From: Variovorax sp. N23
Lineage (GTDB): Bacteria > Pseudomonadota > Gammaproteobacteria > Burkholderiales > Burkholderiaceae_C
Length of the DNA stretch: 64,000 nucleotides
Direction: 5' to 3'
NCBI RefSeq assembly: GCF_025486315.1
Contig: NZ_JAOOPY010000007.1
Coordinates: forward strand, 124,001 to 188,000
Shown here: positions 28,487-38,615 of the stretch, piece by piece
How positions within the stretch are numbered: the stretch's first letter is position 1
How the letters are laid out: each line of letters begins with the position of its first letter
Made by a program: the position numbers and the translations under genes
Notes under the pieces: model-generated
Told to the model about the DNA's origin: nothing
Seen by the model: only the letters and a program-made list of their open reading frames with translations
Databases searched by the model: none

Positions 28487-29440
28487 ATGCGTCTCTTGCC
28501 TCTTCGCCGCCGTCTCATGTTGCTGCTCACCGGTCTGCTGCTGACCGGTGCGGCGCAGGCCGCCGATCCTGTCGTGCTGAAAGTCGGCGACCAGAACTAC
28601 TACAACATCCGCGCCTCCTTCGAACTGTCGAAGGCGCTGGAAGGCGCGCCGTACAAGGTGGAGTGGTCGGGCTTCCAGGCTGCGGCACCGCTGTCGGAAG
28701 CGCTCAACGCAGGGGCCATCGACATCGGTTTTCTCGGCGATTCGGGCTTTCTCTTCCTGGCCTCGAAAAGTACGACGGCCCGGCTGATCGGCGTGACGCG
28801 CCAGAACCCGCAGACCGTGGCGTTGCTGGTCCCGAAGGATTCCACCGCCAAGACCATTGCCGATCTCAAGGGCAAGAAGGTTGCCTACTGGCCCGGCGCC
28901 TGGAGCCAGCAATTGACCCTCGGCGCGCTCGACAAGGCCGGCCTGCCGGCCGACCACGTGCAGTTCGTCAAGCTGATGCCGCTGGACGCCGCGAGTGCGC
29001 TGCCGGGCGGCAGCATCGACGCCTTTCCGGTCTGGGAGCCCTACATCTCGCAGCAGATCGTGCAGTCGGGCGCGCGGCCGCTGTTCACGGCCGAGGGCGT
29101 CATTCCCGCCCTGAGCACCATCGCGGCCTACGGACCCTCGGTCGACAGCAAGCGCGCAGCCATCGCCGACTTCCTGGTGCGCCTGAAGAAGGCCCGCGCC
29201 TGGGTCGACGCGAACACGGACGCCTACGCCGACGCCTGGGCGCAGCGCGCCAACCTCGACCGCGCGGTGTCGCGCCACTGGCTGCGGCAGGCCAAGCTCA
29301 CGGTGGGACCGGTCGATGCACAGGCCGCCCGGGACCTGCAGGGCACGGCCGACTTCCTGCACAAGGTGGAGGTCCTGCCCGTTGCGTTCGACACCCGCAA
29401 GGTGATCGATACCTCGTTCACCCCGTCGCTGGCGCATTGA
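28487..29440 (+). CDS. Aliphatic sulfonate-type ABC substrate-binding protein
   Basis: A 317-residue SsuA/NMT1-type binding protein. Signal peptide RRRLMLLLTGLLLTGAAQA, then VVLKVGDQNYYNIRASFELS, GAIDIGFLGDSGFLF, LVPKDSTAKTIADLKGKKVA and IDAFPVWEPYISQQIV. No permease is in this operon, so it probably feeds SsuBC encoded at 31738-33383 or a distant unit. Confidence 0.9.
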   Translation: MRLLPLRRRLMLLLTGLLLTGAAQAADPVVLKVGDQNYYNIRASFELSKALEGAPYKVEWSGFQAAAPLSEALNAGAIDIGFLGDSGFLFLASKSTTARLIGVTRQNPQTVALLVPKDSTAKTIADLKGKKVAYWPGAWSQQLTLGALDKAGLPADHVQFVKLMPLDAASALPGGSIDAFPVWEPYISQQIVQSGARPLFTAEGVIPALSTIAAYGPSVDSKRAAIADFLVRLKKARAWVDANTDAYADAWAQRANLDRAVSRHWLRQAKLTVGPVDAQAARDLQGTADFLHKVEVLPVAFDTRKVIDTSFTPSLAH

Positions 29441-29482
29441 GCCCGGCGTGTTGCCTTCACCCCCTTCATCCCGGAGCTTCGA

Positions 29483-30349
29483 TTGACTTCATCCAGCACC
29501 CGCGGCCAATCGGCCGTTTCACGCCGACGCGCGTTGCAACTCGCTACCGCCGGCTCGTTGACGGCACTCGTCGGCCTGCCCGCCGTGGCGGCTCTGAAAG
29601 AGCCGCCGGGCACCACCAAGCTCCTCAAGGTCGGCGTCACCACCGGCCCGCACGAGCAGGTCTTCGAGGTCGTCAAGCGCGTGGCCGAGCGCGACTACGG
29701 CCTGAAGGTCCAGATCGTTCCCTTCACCGACTACAGCAGGCCCAACGCCGCGCTCGATGCCGGTGACCTCGATGCGAACAGCTTCCAGCATCGCCCCTTC
29801 CTGTCCGCGCAGGTGCGCTCGCGCGGGTACAAGATCGTCGGCTTCGGCGGCACCTGGATCGGGCCGATCGCCATTTACTCGAAGAAGTTCAAGACCATCG
29901 ATGCCTTGCCCGAGGGTGCGCGCATCGCCATCCCGAACGACCCCGCCAATGAGAGCCGCACGCTGCTGCTGCTTCAGAAAGCCGGCGTCATCAAGCTGCG
30001 CACCGGCATCGATCCGATCGAAGGCATCAACGCCACGCCGCGGGACGTGATCGACAACCCGAAAAAACTCCGCTTCGCGGAGATCGAGGCGGCGCAACTG
30101 CCGCGCACGCTGGACGACACCGACGCATCGGCCGTGAACGCCGACTACGCCCTCAAGGCGGGCCTCAACCCGGTGCGCGACGGCATCCTCGTGGAAGACA
30201 AGGACGGCCCTTACGCCTGCCTCATTGCCGTGCGCGAGCAGGACCAGTCCCAGCCCTGGGTGCAGCAACTGGTCAAGGCCTACCAGACCGACGAGGTGCG
30301 CGACTTCATCGTCAAGACCTTCGGCGGCGGTGTGGTCCCGGCCTTCTGA
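29483..30349 (+). CDS. NlpA/MetQ-family ABC substrate-binding protein
   Basis: A 288-residue NlpA-family protein with a twin-arginine-type signal (SRRRALQLATAGSLTAL). Diagnostic text: KVGVTTGPHEQVFEVVKRVAERDYGLKV, DLDANSFQHRPFL, IPNDPANESRTLLLLQKAGVI. Known relatives bind methionine. The TTG start at 29483 is preceded by GGAG at six bases. It is the second NlpA-type protein in the window without MetN/MetI beside it. Confidence 0.88.
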   Translation: MTSSSTRGQSAVSRRRALQLATAGSLTALVGLPAVAALKEPPGTTKLLKVGVTTGPHEQVFEVVKRVAERDYGLKVQIVPFTDYSRPNAALDAGDLDANSFQHRPFLSAQVRSRGYKIVGFGGTWIGPIAIYSKKFKTIDALPEGARIAIPNDPANESRTLLLLQKAGVIKLRTGIDPIEGINATPRDVIDNPKKLRFAEIEAAQLPRTLDDTDASAVNADYALKAGLNPVRDGILVEDKDGPYACLIAVREQDQSQPWVQQLVKAYQTDEVRDFIVKTFGGGVVPAF

Positions 30350-30367
30350 ATTCGCGAGCGGACACCC

Positions 30368-31741
30368 ATGACTTCGAAGAAGCAGATCCTGCTCAACGCA
30401 TTCAACATGAATTGCGTCGGCCACATCAACCATGGCCTGTGGACGCATCCGCGCGACGAGTCCACGGCCTACAACACGATCGAGCACTGGACCGGCATCG
30501 CGCGCACGCTCGAGCGGGGCCTGTTCGACGGGCTCTTCATCGCCGACATCGTGGGCGTGTACGACGTCTACCAGAAGAACGTCGATGTGACGCTGCGCGA
30601 ATCGATCCAGTTGCCGGTCAACGACCCCATGATGCTCATCTCGGCCATGGCGGCCGTGACGCAGAACCTGGGCTTCGGCGTGACGGTCAATCTCAGCTAC
30701 GAATTGCCCTACCTTCTGGCGCGTCGCTTCTCGACGCTGGACCACCTCACGCGCGGGCGCATCGGCTGGAACATCGTGACGGGTTACCTCGACAGCGCCG
30801 CGCGCGCCATGGGGCTCTCGGAACAACTGCCGCACGACGAGCGCTACGACCGCGCCGACGAGTTCTTGGAGGTGCTCTACAAGCTGTGGGAAGGCAGCTG
30901 GGAGGAGGGTGCGGTGCGCCGTGACAAGGCCGCGCGCGTGTTCACCGACCCGGCCAAGGTCCACAAGGTCCAGCACCAGGGCCGCTACTACCAGGTCGAT
31001 GGCTACCACCTGGCGGAGCCCTCGCCGCAGCGCACACCGGTGCTGTTCCAAGCGGGCAGCTCGGGCCGCGGCCAGCAGTTCGCCGGACGGCATGCGGAAT
31101 GCGTGTTCATCTCTCCGCCCAACAAGGCGGCCGCACGCAAGAGCGTCGATTCGCTGCGCGAGCAGCTGGTGCGTTCGGGCCGGCGCGCCGACGACGTGAA
31201 GGTGTTCGTGGGCGCTGCCGTGGTCACGGGTGCCACCGAGAAGCAGGCGCGGGAGAAGCACGAGGACTACAAGCGCTACGCCAGCCGCGAGGCAGGCCTG
31301 GCGCATTTTTCCGCCAGCACCGGCGTTGACTATTCGCAGTACGACCTCGACGAGCCGATCCGCTACGGCCCGACCAACGCCATCGAATCGGCGGCCCGCA
31401 CTGCCGAGCAGCACGGCTGGACGCGGCGACAGCTGCTGGAGATCTTCGAACTGGGCGGCCGCTACCCGGCCATCGTGGGCGACCCGGCCCGGGTGGCCGA
31501 CGAACTCCAATCGTGGATCGACGAAACCGGTGTGGACGGCTTCAACCTGAGTCGCACCGTGGCGCCCGAGAGCTACGAGGACTTCGTCGACCTGATCGTG
31601 CCTGAGCTGCAGGAGCGGGGTGTCTACAAGACCACGTACGCACCCGGCACCCTGCGCAAGAAGCTGTTCCGCGAATCGGATCGCCTGCCGGCGCGGCACG
31701 CAGCGTCGCAGTTCCGGCCCGTGCCAGCGACCGTTGCCTAG
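30368..31741 (+). CDS. FMNH2-dependent monooxygenase, NtaA/SnaA/DszA family
   Basis: A 457-residue bacterial luciferase-like monooxygenase. Diagnostic text: LLNAFNMNCVGHINHGLWTHP, LFDGLFIADIVGVYDVY, FSTLDHLTRGRIGWNIVTGYLDSAARAMG, and VLFQAGSSGRGQQFAGRHAECVFI. The family opens sulfones (DszA), sulfides and aminopolycarboxylates using FMNH2. Next to SfnB/DszC-like genes a sulfone or sulfide substrate is the likeliest. Its stop overlaps the stop of the convergent ssuB gene by 4 bp. Confidence 0.92.
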   Translation: MTSKKQILLNAFNMNCVGHINHGLWTHPRDESTAYNTIEHWTGIARTLERGLFDGLFIADIVGVYDVYQKNVDVTLRESIQLPVNDPMMLISAMAAVTQNLGFGVTVNLSYELPYLLARRFSTLDHLTRGRIGWNIVTGYLDSAARAMGLSEQLPHDERYDRADEFLEVLYKLWEGSWEEGAVRRDKAARVFTDPAKVHKVQHQGRYYQVDGYHLAEPSPQRTPVLFQAGSSGRGQQFAGRHAECVFISPPNKAAARKSVDSLREQLVRSGRRADDVKVFVGAAVVTGATEKQAREKHEDYKRYASREAGLAHFSASTGVDYSQYDLDEPIRYGPTNAIESAARTAEQHGWTRRQLLEIFELGGRYPAIVGDPARVADELQSWIDETGVDGFNLSRTVAPESYEDFVDLIVPELQERGVYKTTYAPGTLRKKLFRESDRLPARHAASQFRPVPATVA

Positions 31742-32478
31742 AGTGCGTGGGCCTGTTCGAGGGCGTGTCGCACCGACGCGATGACCTCGCCCACCGCCGC
31801 GCCATCGCGATCGCGTGGCTGGGCGAGCGGCACGGCGATCGGCGGAAAGATGCGGCCGGGGTTGGCTTCGAACACCACCACTCGATCACCCAGGTAGACC
31901 GCCTCGTCGATGTCGTGCGTCACCATCAGCACCGCGACGCGGTGGGCGCGTGCCACGCGCAGCAGCAGCTCCTGCAGCTTGAGGCGGGTGAAGGCGTCGA
32001 CGGCGGAGAAGGGCTCGTCGAGCAACAGCACGCGCGGCTGAACGAACAGGCCGCGGGCGATGGCGACCCGCTGCGCCTGCCCGCCGGACAGTTCCTTGGG
32101 CAGGCGGCCGCCCAGCCCCGGCAGGCCGACCTCGTCGAGCAGTGCGGCGACGCGCGAGGCGTCGACCACACCGCCCGCGTCGAAGCCGACGTTGCCGGCG
32201 ACCGTCAGCCACGGGAACAGGCGAGGCTCCTGGAATACGAAGCGGATGTCGCGTGTCGGTCCCGAGAGCGGCTGCCCGTCGAGGCGCACCTTGCCCGCAT
32301 AGTCCCGGTCCAAGCCGGAGGCGATGCGCAGCAGCGTGCTCTTGCCGCAGCCGCTGGCGCCGACCAGCGTGACGCACTCGCCTCCGTGCAGCTGCAGGCG
32401 GATGTCGTGCAGCACCTCCTGGCCGGCGAAGGACTTGTGCCGCACGTGGATGTCGAGCAGGGGAGAAGGGGTGGTCAT
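31738..32478 (-). CDS. ssuB: Aliphatic sulfonate-type ABC transporter ATPase
   Basis: A 246-residue ATPase: Walker A GASGCGKST, Q-loop FVFQEPRLFPWLTV (typical of the SsuB/TauB group), signature LSGGQAQRVAIARGL, Walker B VLLLDEPFSAVD and switch THDIDEAV. The ATG at 32478 is used; sequence further upstream lies in the permease gene. It is the last gene of the minus-strand ssuA-ssuC-ssuB operon. Confidence 0.93.
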   Translation of the reverse strand: MTTPSPLLDIHVRHKSFAGQEVLHDIRLQLHGGECVTLVGASGCGKSTLLRIASGLDRDYAGKVRLDGQPLSGPTRDIRFVFQEPRLFPWLTVAGNVGFDAGGVVDASRVAALLDEVGLPGLGGRLPKELSGGQAQRVAIARGLFVQPRVLLLDEPFSAVDAFTRLKLQELLLRVARAHRVAVLMVTHDIDEAVYLGDRVVVFEANPGRIFPPIAVPLAQPRDRDGAAVGEVIASVRHALEQAHAL

Positions 32479-32501
32479 GGTGCTGTGCAGAGAGATAACG
32501 T

Positions 32502-33383
32502 TCAACGCCGTGTGGCCACCGTGTCGCGCCACGACAGCCAGCAGTTCTCGAGCCACTGCATGCCGCTGTCGGTGAGCTTGCCCATCACGGCGAGCAGCAC
32601 GATGGCGCCCAGCACGATATCGGCGCGGCCGGTTTCGCGGCCGTCGGTGAGGAGGTAACCCAGGCCCCGTGTCGCCGCGATGAGCTCGGCCGCGACCATG
32701 AACATCCAGGCCAGCGACAGGCCGTTGCGCAGCCCGGTCCACACCGCCGGCAGCGCGGCGGGCAGCAGGACCCGGCGGGCCATCGCCAACGGGCCGAGGC
32801 CGGCCATCTCCGCCACCTCGACCAGCTTCCGGTCGACGTCGCGCAGGCCCGATGCGACCCCCATGTACACGGGGAAGAAGGCGCCGATCGCGATGAGCGC
32901 CAGTTTGGCGCCTTCGTCGATGCCGAGCCACAGCAGCAGCAGCGGCACCCATGCGAGCGACGGGACGGCGCGCAGCGCCTGGAAGCTCGGATCCAGCAGC
33001 GCCTCGGCGCGCCGGCTCAGGCCGACCCACACGCCCAGGGCGACCGCAAGCGCCGCGCCGGCCGCGAAGCCGACGGCGACGCGCGCGGTGCTGACCAGCA
33101 CGTGCGTTGCGAGACCTTGCTGCGCCAGTTCGTACAGCGTGCGCGCGATGTCGCTGGGCGGTGGCAGCAGGTGCGCCGGCACCCAGCCGGCCTGCACGGC
33201 AAGCTCCAGGCCGAGCAGCACAAGCACCGGCAGTACCACGCCGAGCCAGCGCGACGGGCGCGGGGAGGGCGTGTGTCGCTGCTGCTGCGGTGGCGGTGCA
33301 GCGATGTGCTTGCGCGTGTCGGTGTTCGAGGTCGCAAGCGCCGACCCGGGCTCCAGCGCGTTGAGCGGTGGCCGTGAGCTCAT
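32502..33383 (-). CDS. ssuC: Aliphatic sulfonate-type ABC transporter permease
   Basis: A 293-residue permease of the SsuC/TauC group with about six helices. RAVPSLAWVPLLLLWLGIDEGAKLALIA and LAWMFMVAAELIAATRGLGYLL are the group hallmarks, with the coupling loop LVEVAEMAGLGPLAMARRVLLPAALP. About 50 hydrophilic residues precede the first helix. It is 7 bp downstream of ssuA. Confidence 0.94.
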   Translation of the reverse strand: MSSRPPLNALEPGSALATSNTDTRKHIAAPPPQQQRHTPSPRPSRWLGVVLPVLVLLGLELAVQAGWVPAHLLPPPSDIARTLYELAQQGLATHVLVSTARVAVGFAAGAALAVALGVWVGLSRRAEALLDPSFQALRAVPSLAWVPLLLLWLGIDEGAKLALIAIGAFFPVYMGVASGLRDVDRKLVEVAEMAGLGPLAMARRVLLPAALPAVWTGLRNGLSLAWMFMVAAELIAATRGLGYLLTDGRETGRADIVLGAIVLLAVMGKLTDSGMQWLENCWLSWRDTVATRR

Positions 33384-33390
33384 GCGCGCG

Positions 33391-34380
33391 TCAGGCCGCC
33401 ACGCCGGCGAGCTGCGTGCGCGCGAACTGGGTGTCGACCAGATCGGCGATCACCTTGTTCAGGTTCGTGCCCGGTCGCACCAGCTGTTCCTCGAGCAGGA
33501 TCGGCGATGCCGCCTGCAGCGCCTTCACATGCTCGCTGGAGGGTTGCGGTGCGCTCAGGTCGGTGCGCAGCTTGAGCTGGAGCAGCGCCACCTCCAGGCT
33601 CACCTTGGCTTCTTCCGACAGGATGCGTGCGGCCTCTGCCGTGTTGGCGAGGGTCCACTTGCGGGCGCGCTCGTAGGCGGCGATCACGCGGTGCAACGCT
33701 TCCGGGTGGCGCGCCTGGAAGTCCTCGCGCACATTCAGGAATCCGTAGGTGTTGAAGGCCACGTTGCGGTAGATCAGGCGGGAGCCGGCGTCCAGTTCGC
33801 TGGCGGCCATCAACGGGTCGAGCCCGGCCCAGGCATCGACGCGCCCCTGTTCGAGTGCCACGCGCCCGTCCGCATGCTGTAGGCCCACATGCTCGATGTC
33901 GCTGCGGCGCAGCTTCACGGTCTGCAGGGCGCGCAGCAGGAAGAGATACGGGTCGGTGCCCTTGGTCGCCGCGATCTTCTTGCCCTTGAGGTCGGCCAGC
34001 GTGCGGATCGGCGAATCCTTGCGCACGACGAGTGCGGTCCATTCGGGGCGGGAGAAGATGTAGGGCGTGCGGATGGGATTGCCGTTCGCGCGGGCCAGCA
34101 CGGCGGCCAGGCCGGCGCTGGAGCCGATGTCGATGCTGTTGCCGTTGAGGTACTCGAGCGCGCGGTTGCTGCCGGCGCTCAAGACCCACTTGACGTCGAT
34201 GCCGTCCTTCCTGAAGTCCTGCTCCAGCCAGCCGAAGCGGCGCAGCACCAGGCTGGTGGGCGAGTAGTAGGCGTAGTCGAGGCGGACTTCCTTCGGTGCA
34301 TCGGCAGCGCGTACGAGCGCGGGCAGGGCAAGGGTCGTGGCGCCAGCAACGGCACCGTGAAGGACTGAACGGCGTTTCAT
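33391..34380 (-). CDS. ssuA: Aliphatic sulfonate ABC substrate-binding protein
   Basis: A 329-residue SsuA-like protein. Signal MKRRSVLHGAVAGATTLALP (RR type), then VRLDYAYYSPTSLVLRRFGWLEQ, GSSAGLAAVLARANGNPI, LVVRKDSPIRTLADLKGKKIAATKGTDPY and GRVDAWAGLDPLMAASE. First gene of ssuACB. It lies directly after a candidate sulfur-regulated promoter. Confidence 0.93.
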   Translation of the reverse strand: MKRRSVLHGAVAGATTLALPALVRAADAPKEVRLDYAYYSPTSLVLRRFGWLEQDFRKDGIDVKWVLSAGSNRALEYLNGNSIDIGSSAGLAAVLARANGNPIRTPYIFSRPEWTALVVRKDSPIRTLADLKGKKIAATKGTDPYLFLLRALQTVKLRRSDIEHVGLQHADGRVALEQGRVDAWAGLDPLMAASELDAGSRLIYRNVAFNTYGFLNVREDFQARHPEALHRVIAAYERARKWTLANTAEAARILSEEAKVSLEVALLQLKLRTDLSAPQPSSEHVKALQAASPILLEEQLVRPGTNLNKVIADLVDTQFARTQLAGVAA

Positions 34381-34416
34381 GGGTCGGCTCCTGCAGGACG
34401 ATGGGCAAAGCCAGCA

Positions 34417-34470
34417 ACGTTAGCGCCGTGCCCGCGCCGCGGCAAAGCCGAAATTCGAGCTTGCTTATGC
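34417..34470 (-). promoter_or_regulatory. Candidate sulfur-regulated promoter of ssuACB
   Basis: On the minus strand: CATAA (34469-34465, inside GCATAAGCAAGC), 42 nt, then -10-like TAACGT (34422-34417). The -35-like TTGCCG (34445-34440) is 17 bp before the -10. The box is about 85 bp from the ssuA start, a usual place for a LysR-type activator. Confidence 0.6.
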
Positions 34471-34505
34471 GCTCGTCGTCGTGTCCCGCCGTGCCCTGTC
34501 GCGCA

Positions 34506-35245
<740 letters not shown>

Positions 35246-35249
<4 letters not shown>

Positions 35250-35983
35250 GGGGAATGACTTTCAGGTGTGCTTAATGCGGCACGGGGCGGCACCGGGCGC
35301 CGGGCCCGGCCGCGGACATGCCGCCGCTCCAGCCACCACGCGACGCGCGACAGTCCGAAGCAGAGGACGAAGTAGCTCAGGCCGAGGAAGAAGTACACCT
35401 CGGCCGGCTTGGTGAACACCTGCGAATTGATTTGCGAGGCGATGAACGACACCTCGGTCAGGCCGATGATGTAGCCCAGCGAGGTCTCCTTGATGGTCGA
35501 GACGAACTGGTTCACCAGCGACGGCAGCATCGAGCGCACCGCCTGCGGCAGCACCACCGACCGCAGGCTGCGCCAATAGCCCAGGCCGAGCGAGCGCGCG
35601 CATTCGACCTGGCCGCGCGGCACGCCCTGAATGCCGGCGCGGAAGATCTCCGCCAGATACACGGCGTCGAAGATCACCAGTGCGATCAGCATGGTCGTGA
35701 ACTGGTCGGTCTTGACGCCGGTCACGCTCGGCAGGAAGAAGTAGGCCCAGAAGATCGTCATCAGCAGCGGCGTGCCGCGCACCACGAACACCAGCGCGGT
35801 GACGGGGCCGCGGACCCAGGCGAAGGGGCTCACGCGGCCGATGCCCAGCAGGACCCCCAGCGGAAGCCCGAGCAGCAGGCCGAGCGACGCCAGCACCACG
35901 GTCAGCGCCAGTCCGCCCAGCGGCCCGTTCGGGTATTGGCCGACGAGGAAGTACAGCCAGTAGGTATCGATCAGTTCCAGCAT
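35246..35983 (-). CDS. Polar amino-acid ABC transporter permease
   Basis: A 245-residue permease. Early [21 protein letters not shown] helix, then [19 protein letters not shown], and the coupling loop [27 protein letters not shown] followed by [19 protein letters not shown]. It shares 4 bp with the ATPase gene and lies 10 bp after the other permease gene. Confidence 0.94.
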
Positions 35984-35993
35984 CGCATCGTCC

Positions 35994-36689
35994 TCAAGCG
36001 GGCCGGACGGGATAGCGTTGCTGGTACCAGGCCGCGAGGCCGGTGATGACGAGCGAGACCGTGAGGTAGGCCGCAGTGGCGAAGCCGAAGGCCTCGAAGC
36101 TGCGGAAGGAGGCGCTCTCGACCTTGCCGGCCTGGTACATCAGCTCGGCCGCGCCGATCACGGTCGCGATGCTGGTGTTTTTCCAGAGGTTGAGCGTCTG
36201 CGAGATCAACGGCGGCACGGTGATGCGCAGCGCCTGGGGCAGGATGACACGGCGCATCGTGGCCAGAAAGCCGAAGCCGAGCGCGCGCCCGGCCTCGAAC
36301 TGCACCGGCGGGATCGCACGGATGCCGCTGCGGATGTCTTCCGCCATGAACGCCGCGGTGTAGAGCGTGAGCGCGATCACGGCGCTGACGGCCTCGATGT
36401 TGCCGGCGTAGAGCCAGGCCTTGACGGCATCGGGCAAGAGCTCCGGTGCACCGAAGTACCAGAACAGCATGTGCGCCAGCAGCGGGATGTTGCGGATCGA
36501 CTCGACGAAGCCGAAGCCGATCCACCGCAGCGCCGCGACGGGCGCCAGCCGAAGCAGGGCCACGAGCAGCGCCAGCGGCAGCGCGAAGACGAGCGTTGCC
36601 GCCGCGAGTTGCAGCGACAGCAGCAGGCCGGCCACGAGCATGTCGTGGTAGGCGCCGCGCAGCAGCATGGAATAGTCGAACAAGGGCAT
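35994..36689 (-). CDS. Polar amino-acid ABC transporter permease
   Basis: A 231-residue permease starting at ATG 36689; a GTG at 36722 would add 11 residues, and no clear ribosome-binding site favours either. It has FVESIRNIPLLAHMLFWYFG, and the coupling loop VQFEAGRALGFGFLATMRRVILPQALR followed by TLNLWKNTSIATVIGAAEL. It is the partner of the downstream permease. Confidence 0.93.
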   Translation of the reverse strand: MPLFDYSMLLRGAYHDMLVAGLLLSLQLAAATLVFALPLALLVALLRLAPVAALRWIGFGFVESIRNIPLLAHMLFWYFGAPELLPDAVKAWLYAGNIEAVSAVIALTLYTAAFMAEDIRSGIRAIPPVQFEAGRALGFGFLATMRRVILPQALRITVPPLISQTLNLWKNTSIATVIGAAELMYQAGKVESASFRSFEAFGFATAAYLTVSLVITGLAAWYQQRYPVRPA

Positions 36690-36761
36690 GCAAAGCAACG
36701 ATGCGAAGCAAAGCCCCAGCACGCGAGGTGATGGGGCTCGGCGCTCGGCGACGCAGCAGGC

Positions 36762-37589
36762 TCAGCCGTCGATCTTGTCGGACTCGAACTTGAACGGACG
36801 CTTGTCGAACTTGGTCTTGGTCGTCGGGCCGTACCATTTGAAGAAGATCTTCTCGGCCTGGCCGGATGCCTCGAGCTCGCGAAGCGTCTCGTCGACGACG
36901 GTCTTGATGCCCGTCTCACCCTTCTTGATGCCCAGTGCCAGCGGCTCGACACTCAGATTGGTCGGCAGGATCGCGTAGTCCTTGCCGCGTTCGCCCAGCT
37001 TGCCCAGATCGTCGATCAGCGAGCTCTCGTCGTTCACGTAGGCGATGCCCTTGCCCTGCTGCAGCGCCAGGAAGGCTTGCTGCGTGGTCTCGAAGGTCAC
37101 GACCTCCACGCCCGGCACCGCCTTGCGGATGTTCGGCTCCTGCGTGCCGCCCTTGACCGTCAGCACGCGCTTGCCGCTCAGCTGCGGCACGTCGGCGATG
37201 CCGCTGGTCTTCTTGACCAGCACCTTCTGGCCGGTGATGAAGGTGGTCAGCGAAAAGTCGATCTGCGCCTCGCGTTCCTTGTTGTGGGTGAGCGATGCCG
37301 CCAGCAGGTCCACATGGCCCTGCTGCAGTTCGGGGATGCGCGCCGCGACGGCGATCTGCTTGAACACGGGCTTGACGCCGATCTTCTTCGCGACCGCATT
37401 GCCCAGGTCGACGTCGTAGCCGATCAGCTCACGTGTCTTCGGGTCGACGAAGCTGTTGGGTTCGTCGGTGCCGAGCACGCCGATGACGATCTGGCCCTTC
37501 TTCTTGATGTCCGCCAGTTGGTCGGCGTGGGCCAGGCCGGCCAGCGCGAAGCTGGTGGCAATGATGGCTGCGAAAAGACGATGGCGCAT
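36762..37589 (-). CDS. Polar amino-acid (cystine/glutamate-type) ABC substrate-binding protein
   Basis: A 275-residue SBP_bac_3 protein. Signal peptide MRHRLFAAIIATSFALAGLAHA, then LADIKKKGQIVIGVLGTDEPNSFVD, IGYDVDLGNAVAKKIGV, LLAASLTHNKEREAQIDFS (the family's second signature) and KTKFDKRPFKFE at the end. It is the first gene of the importer. The ATG at 37589 gives the signal peptide directly. Confidence 0.93.
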   Translation of the reverse strand: MRHRLFAAIIATSFALAGLAHADQLADIKKKGQIVIGVLGTDEPNSFVDPKTRELIGYDVDLGNAVAKKIGVKPVFKQIAVAARIPELQQGHVDLLAASLTHNKEREAQIDFSLTTFITGQKVLVKKTSGIADVPQLSGKRVLTVKGGTQEPNIRKAVPGVEVVTFETTQQAFLALQQGKGIAYVNDESSLIDDLGKLGERGKDYAILPTNLSVEPLALGIKKGETGIKTVVDETLRELEASGQAEKIFFKWYGPTTKTKFDKRPFKFESDKIDG

Positions 37590-37689
37590 GTTCAGGTCTC
37601 CCAGTGTTGGATATGGCGGGGCGACGGTATGTCCCCTTGCTCCCGGAAAGGAGCCTATCCAAGGCGAGAAAAGAGGAAACGAAGCAATT

Positions 37690-37703
37690 CGCATATCGAC
37701 ATG
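37690..37703 (-). promoter_or_regulatory. Candidate activator site before the amino-acid importer
   Basis: The plus-strand sequence CGCATATCGACATG resembles the 10102-10120 and 23919-23938 sites. It lies about 100 bp before the binding-protein start. A possible -10, TAGGCT, is at 37656-37651 on the minus strand. The spacing does not fit the main group well, so this is a weak call. Confidence 0.3.
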
Positions 37704-37712
37704 ACACATCGG

Positions 37713-38552
37713 CTACTTGAGCCCGAACCCCAGCCCTTTCAACACGCCATGCAACACGTCGCGCCCGGCCAGCGCCTCGGGCCCTCGCACGCGATGAGCC
37801 ACCTGCTCGGTCCAGTCTTGTTCCGGCAGCCCCTGTTCACGCTGGAATGCGCGCAGACGCTGGTTGTATGCCGCCAGTGCTTCGAACGGCGGTGCACCAT
37901 ACTGTTCGCGAAACAGAACAGTTTCCTGCGGCAGGCGCGGCTTCACCGACGCAGGTGCTGCCGGGTCGGGGCGTCCGATGGCGAGGCCGAACAGTGCAAA
38001 GACGTGCGGCGGCAGGCCGAGCTCGGCCGCGACCTCTGCCGGCTTGTTGCGGATGCCGCCGGTGTAGACAGCACCCAGGCCGAGCGATTCGAGTGCGACG
38101 ACCGCGTTCTGCGCGGCCAGCGCGGTGTCGATGGCGCCGAGCAGGAACAGTTCGAGGTAGTCCAGCGCTTCGGACGGAACCGAACGGGCGCGTCCGATCT
38201 CCTCCAGCCGATGCAGGTCGACCAGCCACAGCAGGAACACCGGCGCCCGCACGACATGCTTCTGGTGGCCTGCCAGCGCGGCCAGCCGGGCCTTGCGTTC
38301 GGGGTCTTCGACCGCCACCACGCTCCACGGCTGAAGGTTGGAGGACGAGGCTGCCGACTGCGCTGCCGCCACCAGCAGTTCGAGCGTCCCGGCCGGCAAG
38401 GCGTCGGGCAAATAGGCCCTGACCGAGCGGTGGGCGAGCAAGGTGTCGAGCGTCGCGTTCCACGCGTCGGGCGCAGTCAGTGCGGTATCGCGATAGCGTT
38501 CGTGCAGGCGAGACGCGGACGTTGCGGTTGGCGGCGGTGGGAAGACGGACAT
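37713..38552 (-). CDS. Nitroreductase-family oxidoreductase (NfsA-like)
   Basis: A 279-residue FMN-dependent nitroreductase. HRSVRAYLPDALP and AAQSAASSSNLQPWSVVAVEDP are the FMN-binding start, GAIDTALAAQNAVVALESLGLGAVYTGGIRN the second block, and FALFGLAIGRPDP the third. In sulfur-starvation regulons such proteins often act as NAD(P)H:flavin reductases, which would suit the many FMNH2 enzymes here (inference). It is divergent from the AraC-type gene, with a 118-bp gap. Confidence 0.9.
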   Translation of the reverse strand: MSVFPPPPTATSASRLHERYRDTALTAPDAWNATLDTLLAHRSVRAYLPDALPAGTLELLVAAAQSAASSSNLQPWSVVAVEDPERKARLAALAGHQKHVVRAPVFLLWLVDLHRLEEIGRARSVPSEALDYLELFLLGAIDTALAAQNAVVALESLGLGAVYTGGIRNKPAEVAAELGLPPHVFALFGLAIGRPDPAAPASVKPRLPQETVLFREQYGAPPFEALAAYNQRLRAFQREQGLPEQDWTEQVAHRVRGPEALAGRDVLHGVLKGLGFGLK

Positions 38553-38592
38553 GGAATTCCTTCAATGCGGTCGCGCCAGCATAGGCCGTTGC

Positions 38593-38615
38593 GTACGATC
38601 CGTACCGGCATAAGC
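38593..38615. promoter_or_regulatory. Inverted repeat and GCATAAGC box between nitroreductase and AraC-type genes
   Basis: GTACG (38593-38597) and CGTAC (38601-38605) form a perfect 5-bp inverted repeat around ATC. GCATAAGC follows at 38608-38615, the same octamer seen before ssuA and the 59981 gene. Both sit in the 118-bp divergent gap, so either could be an operator. Confidence 0.35.
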
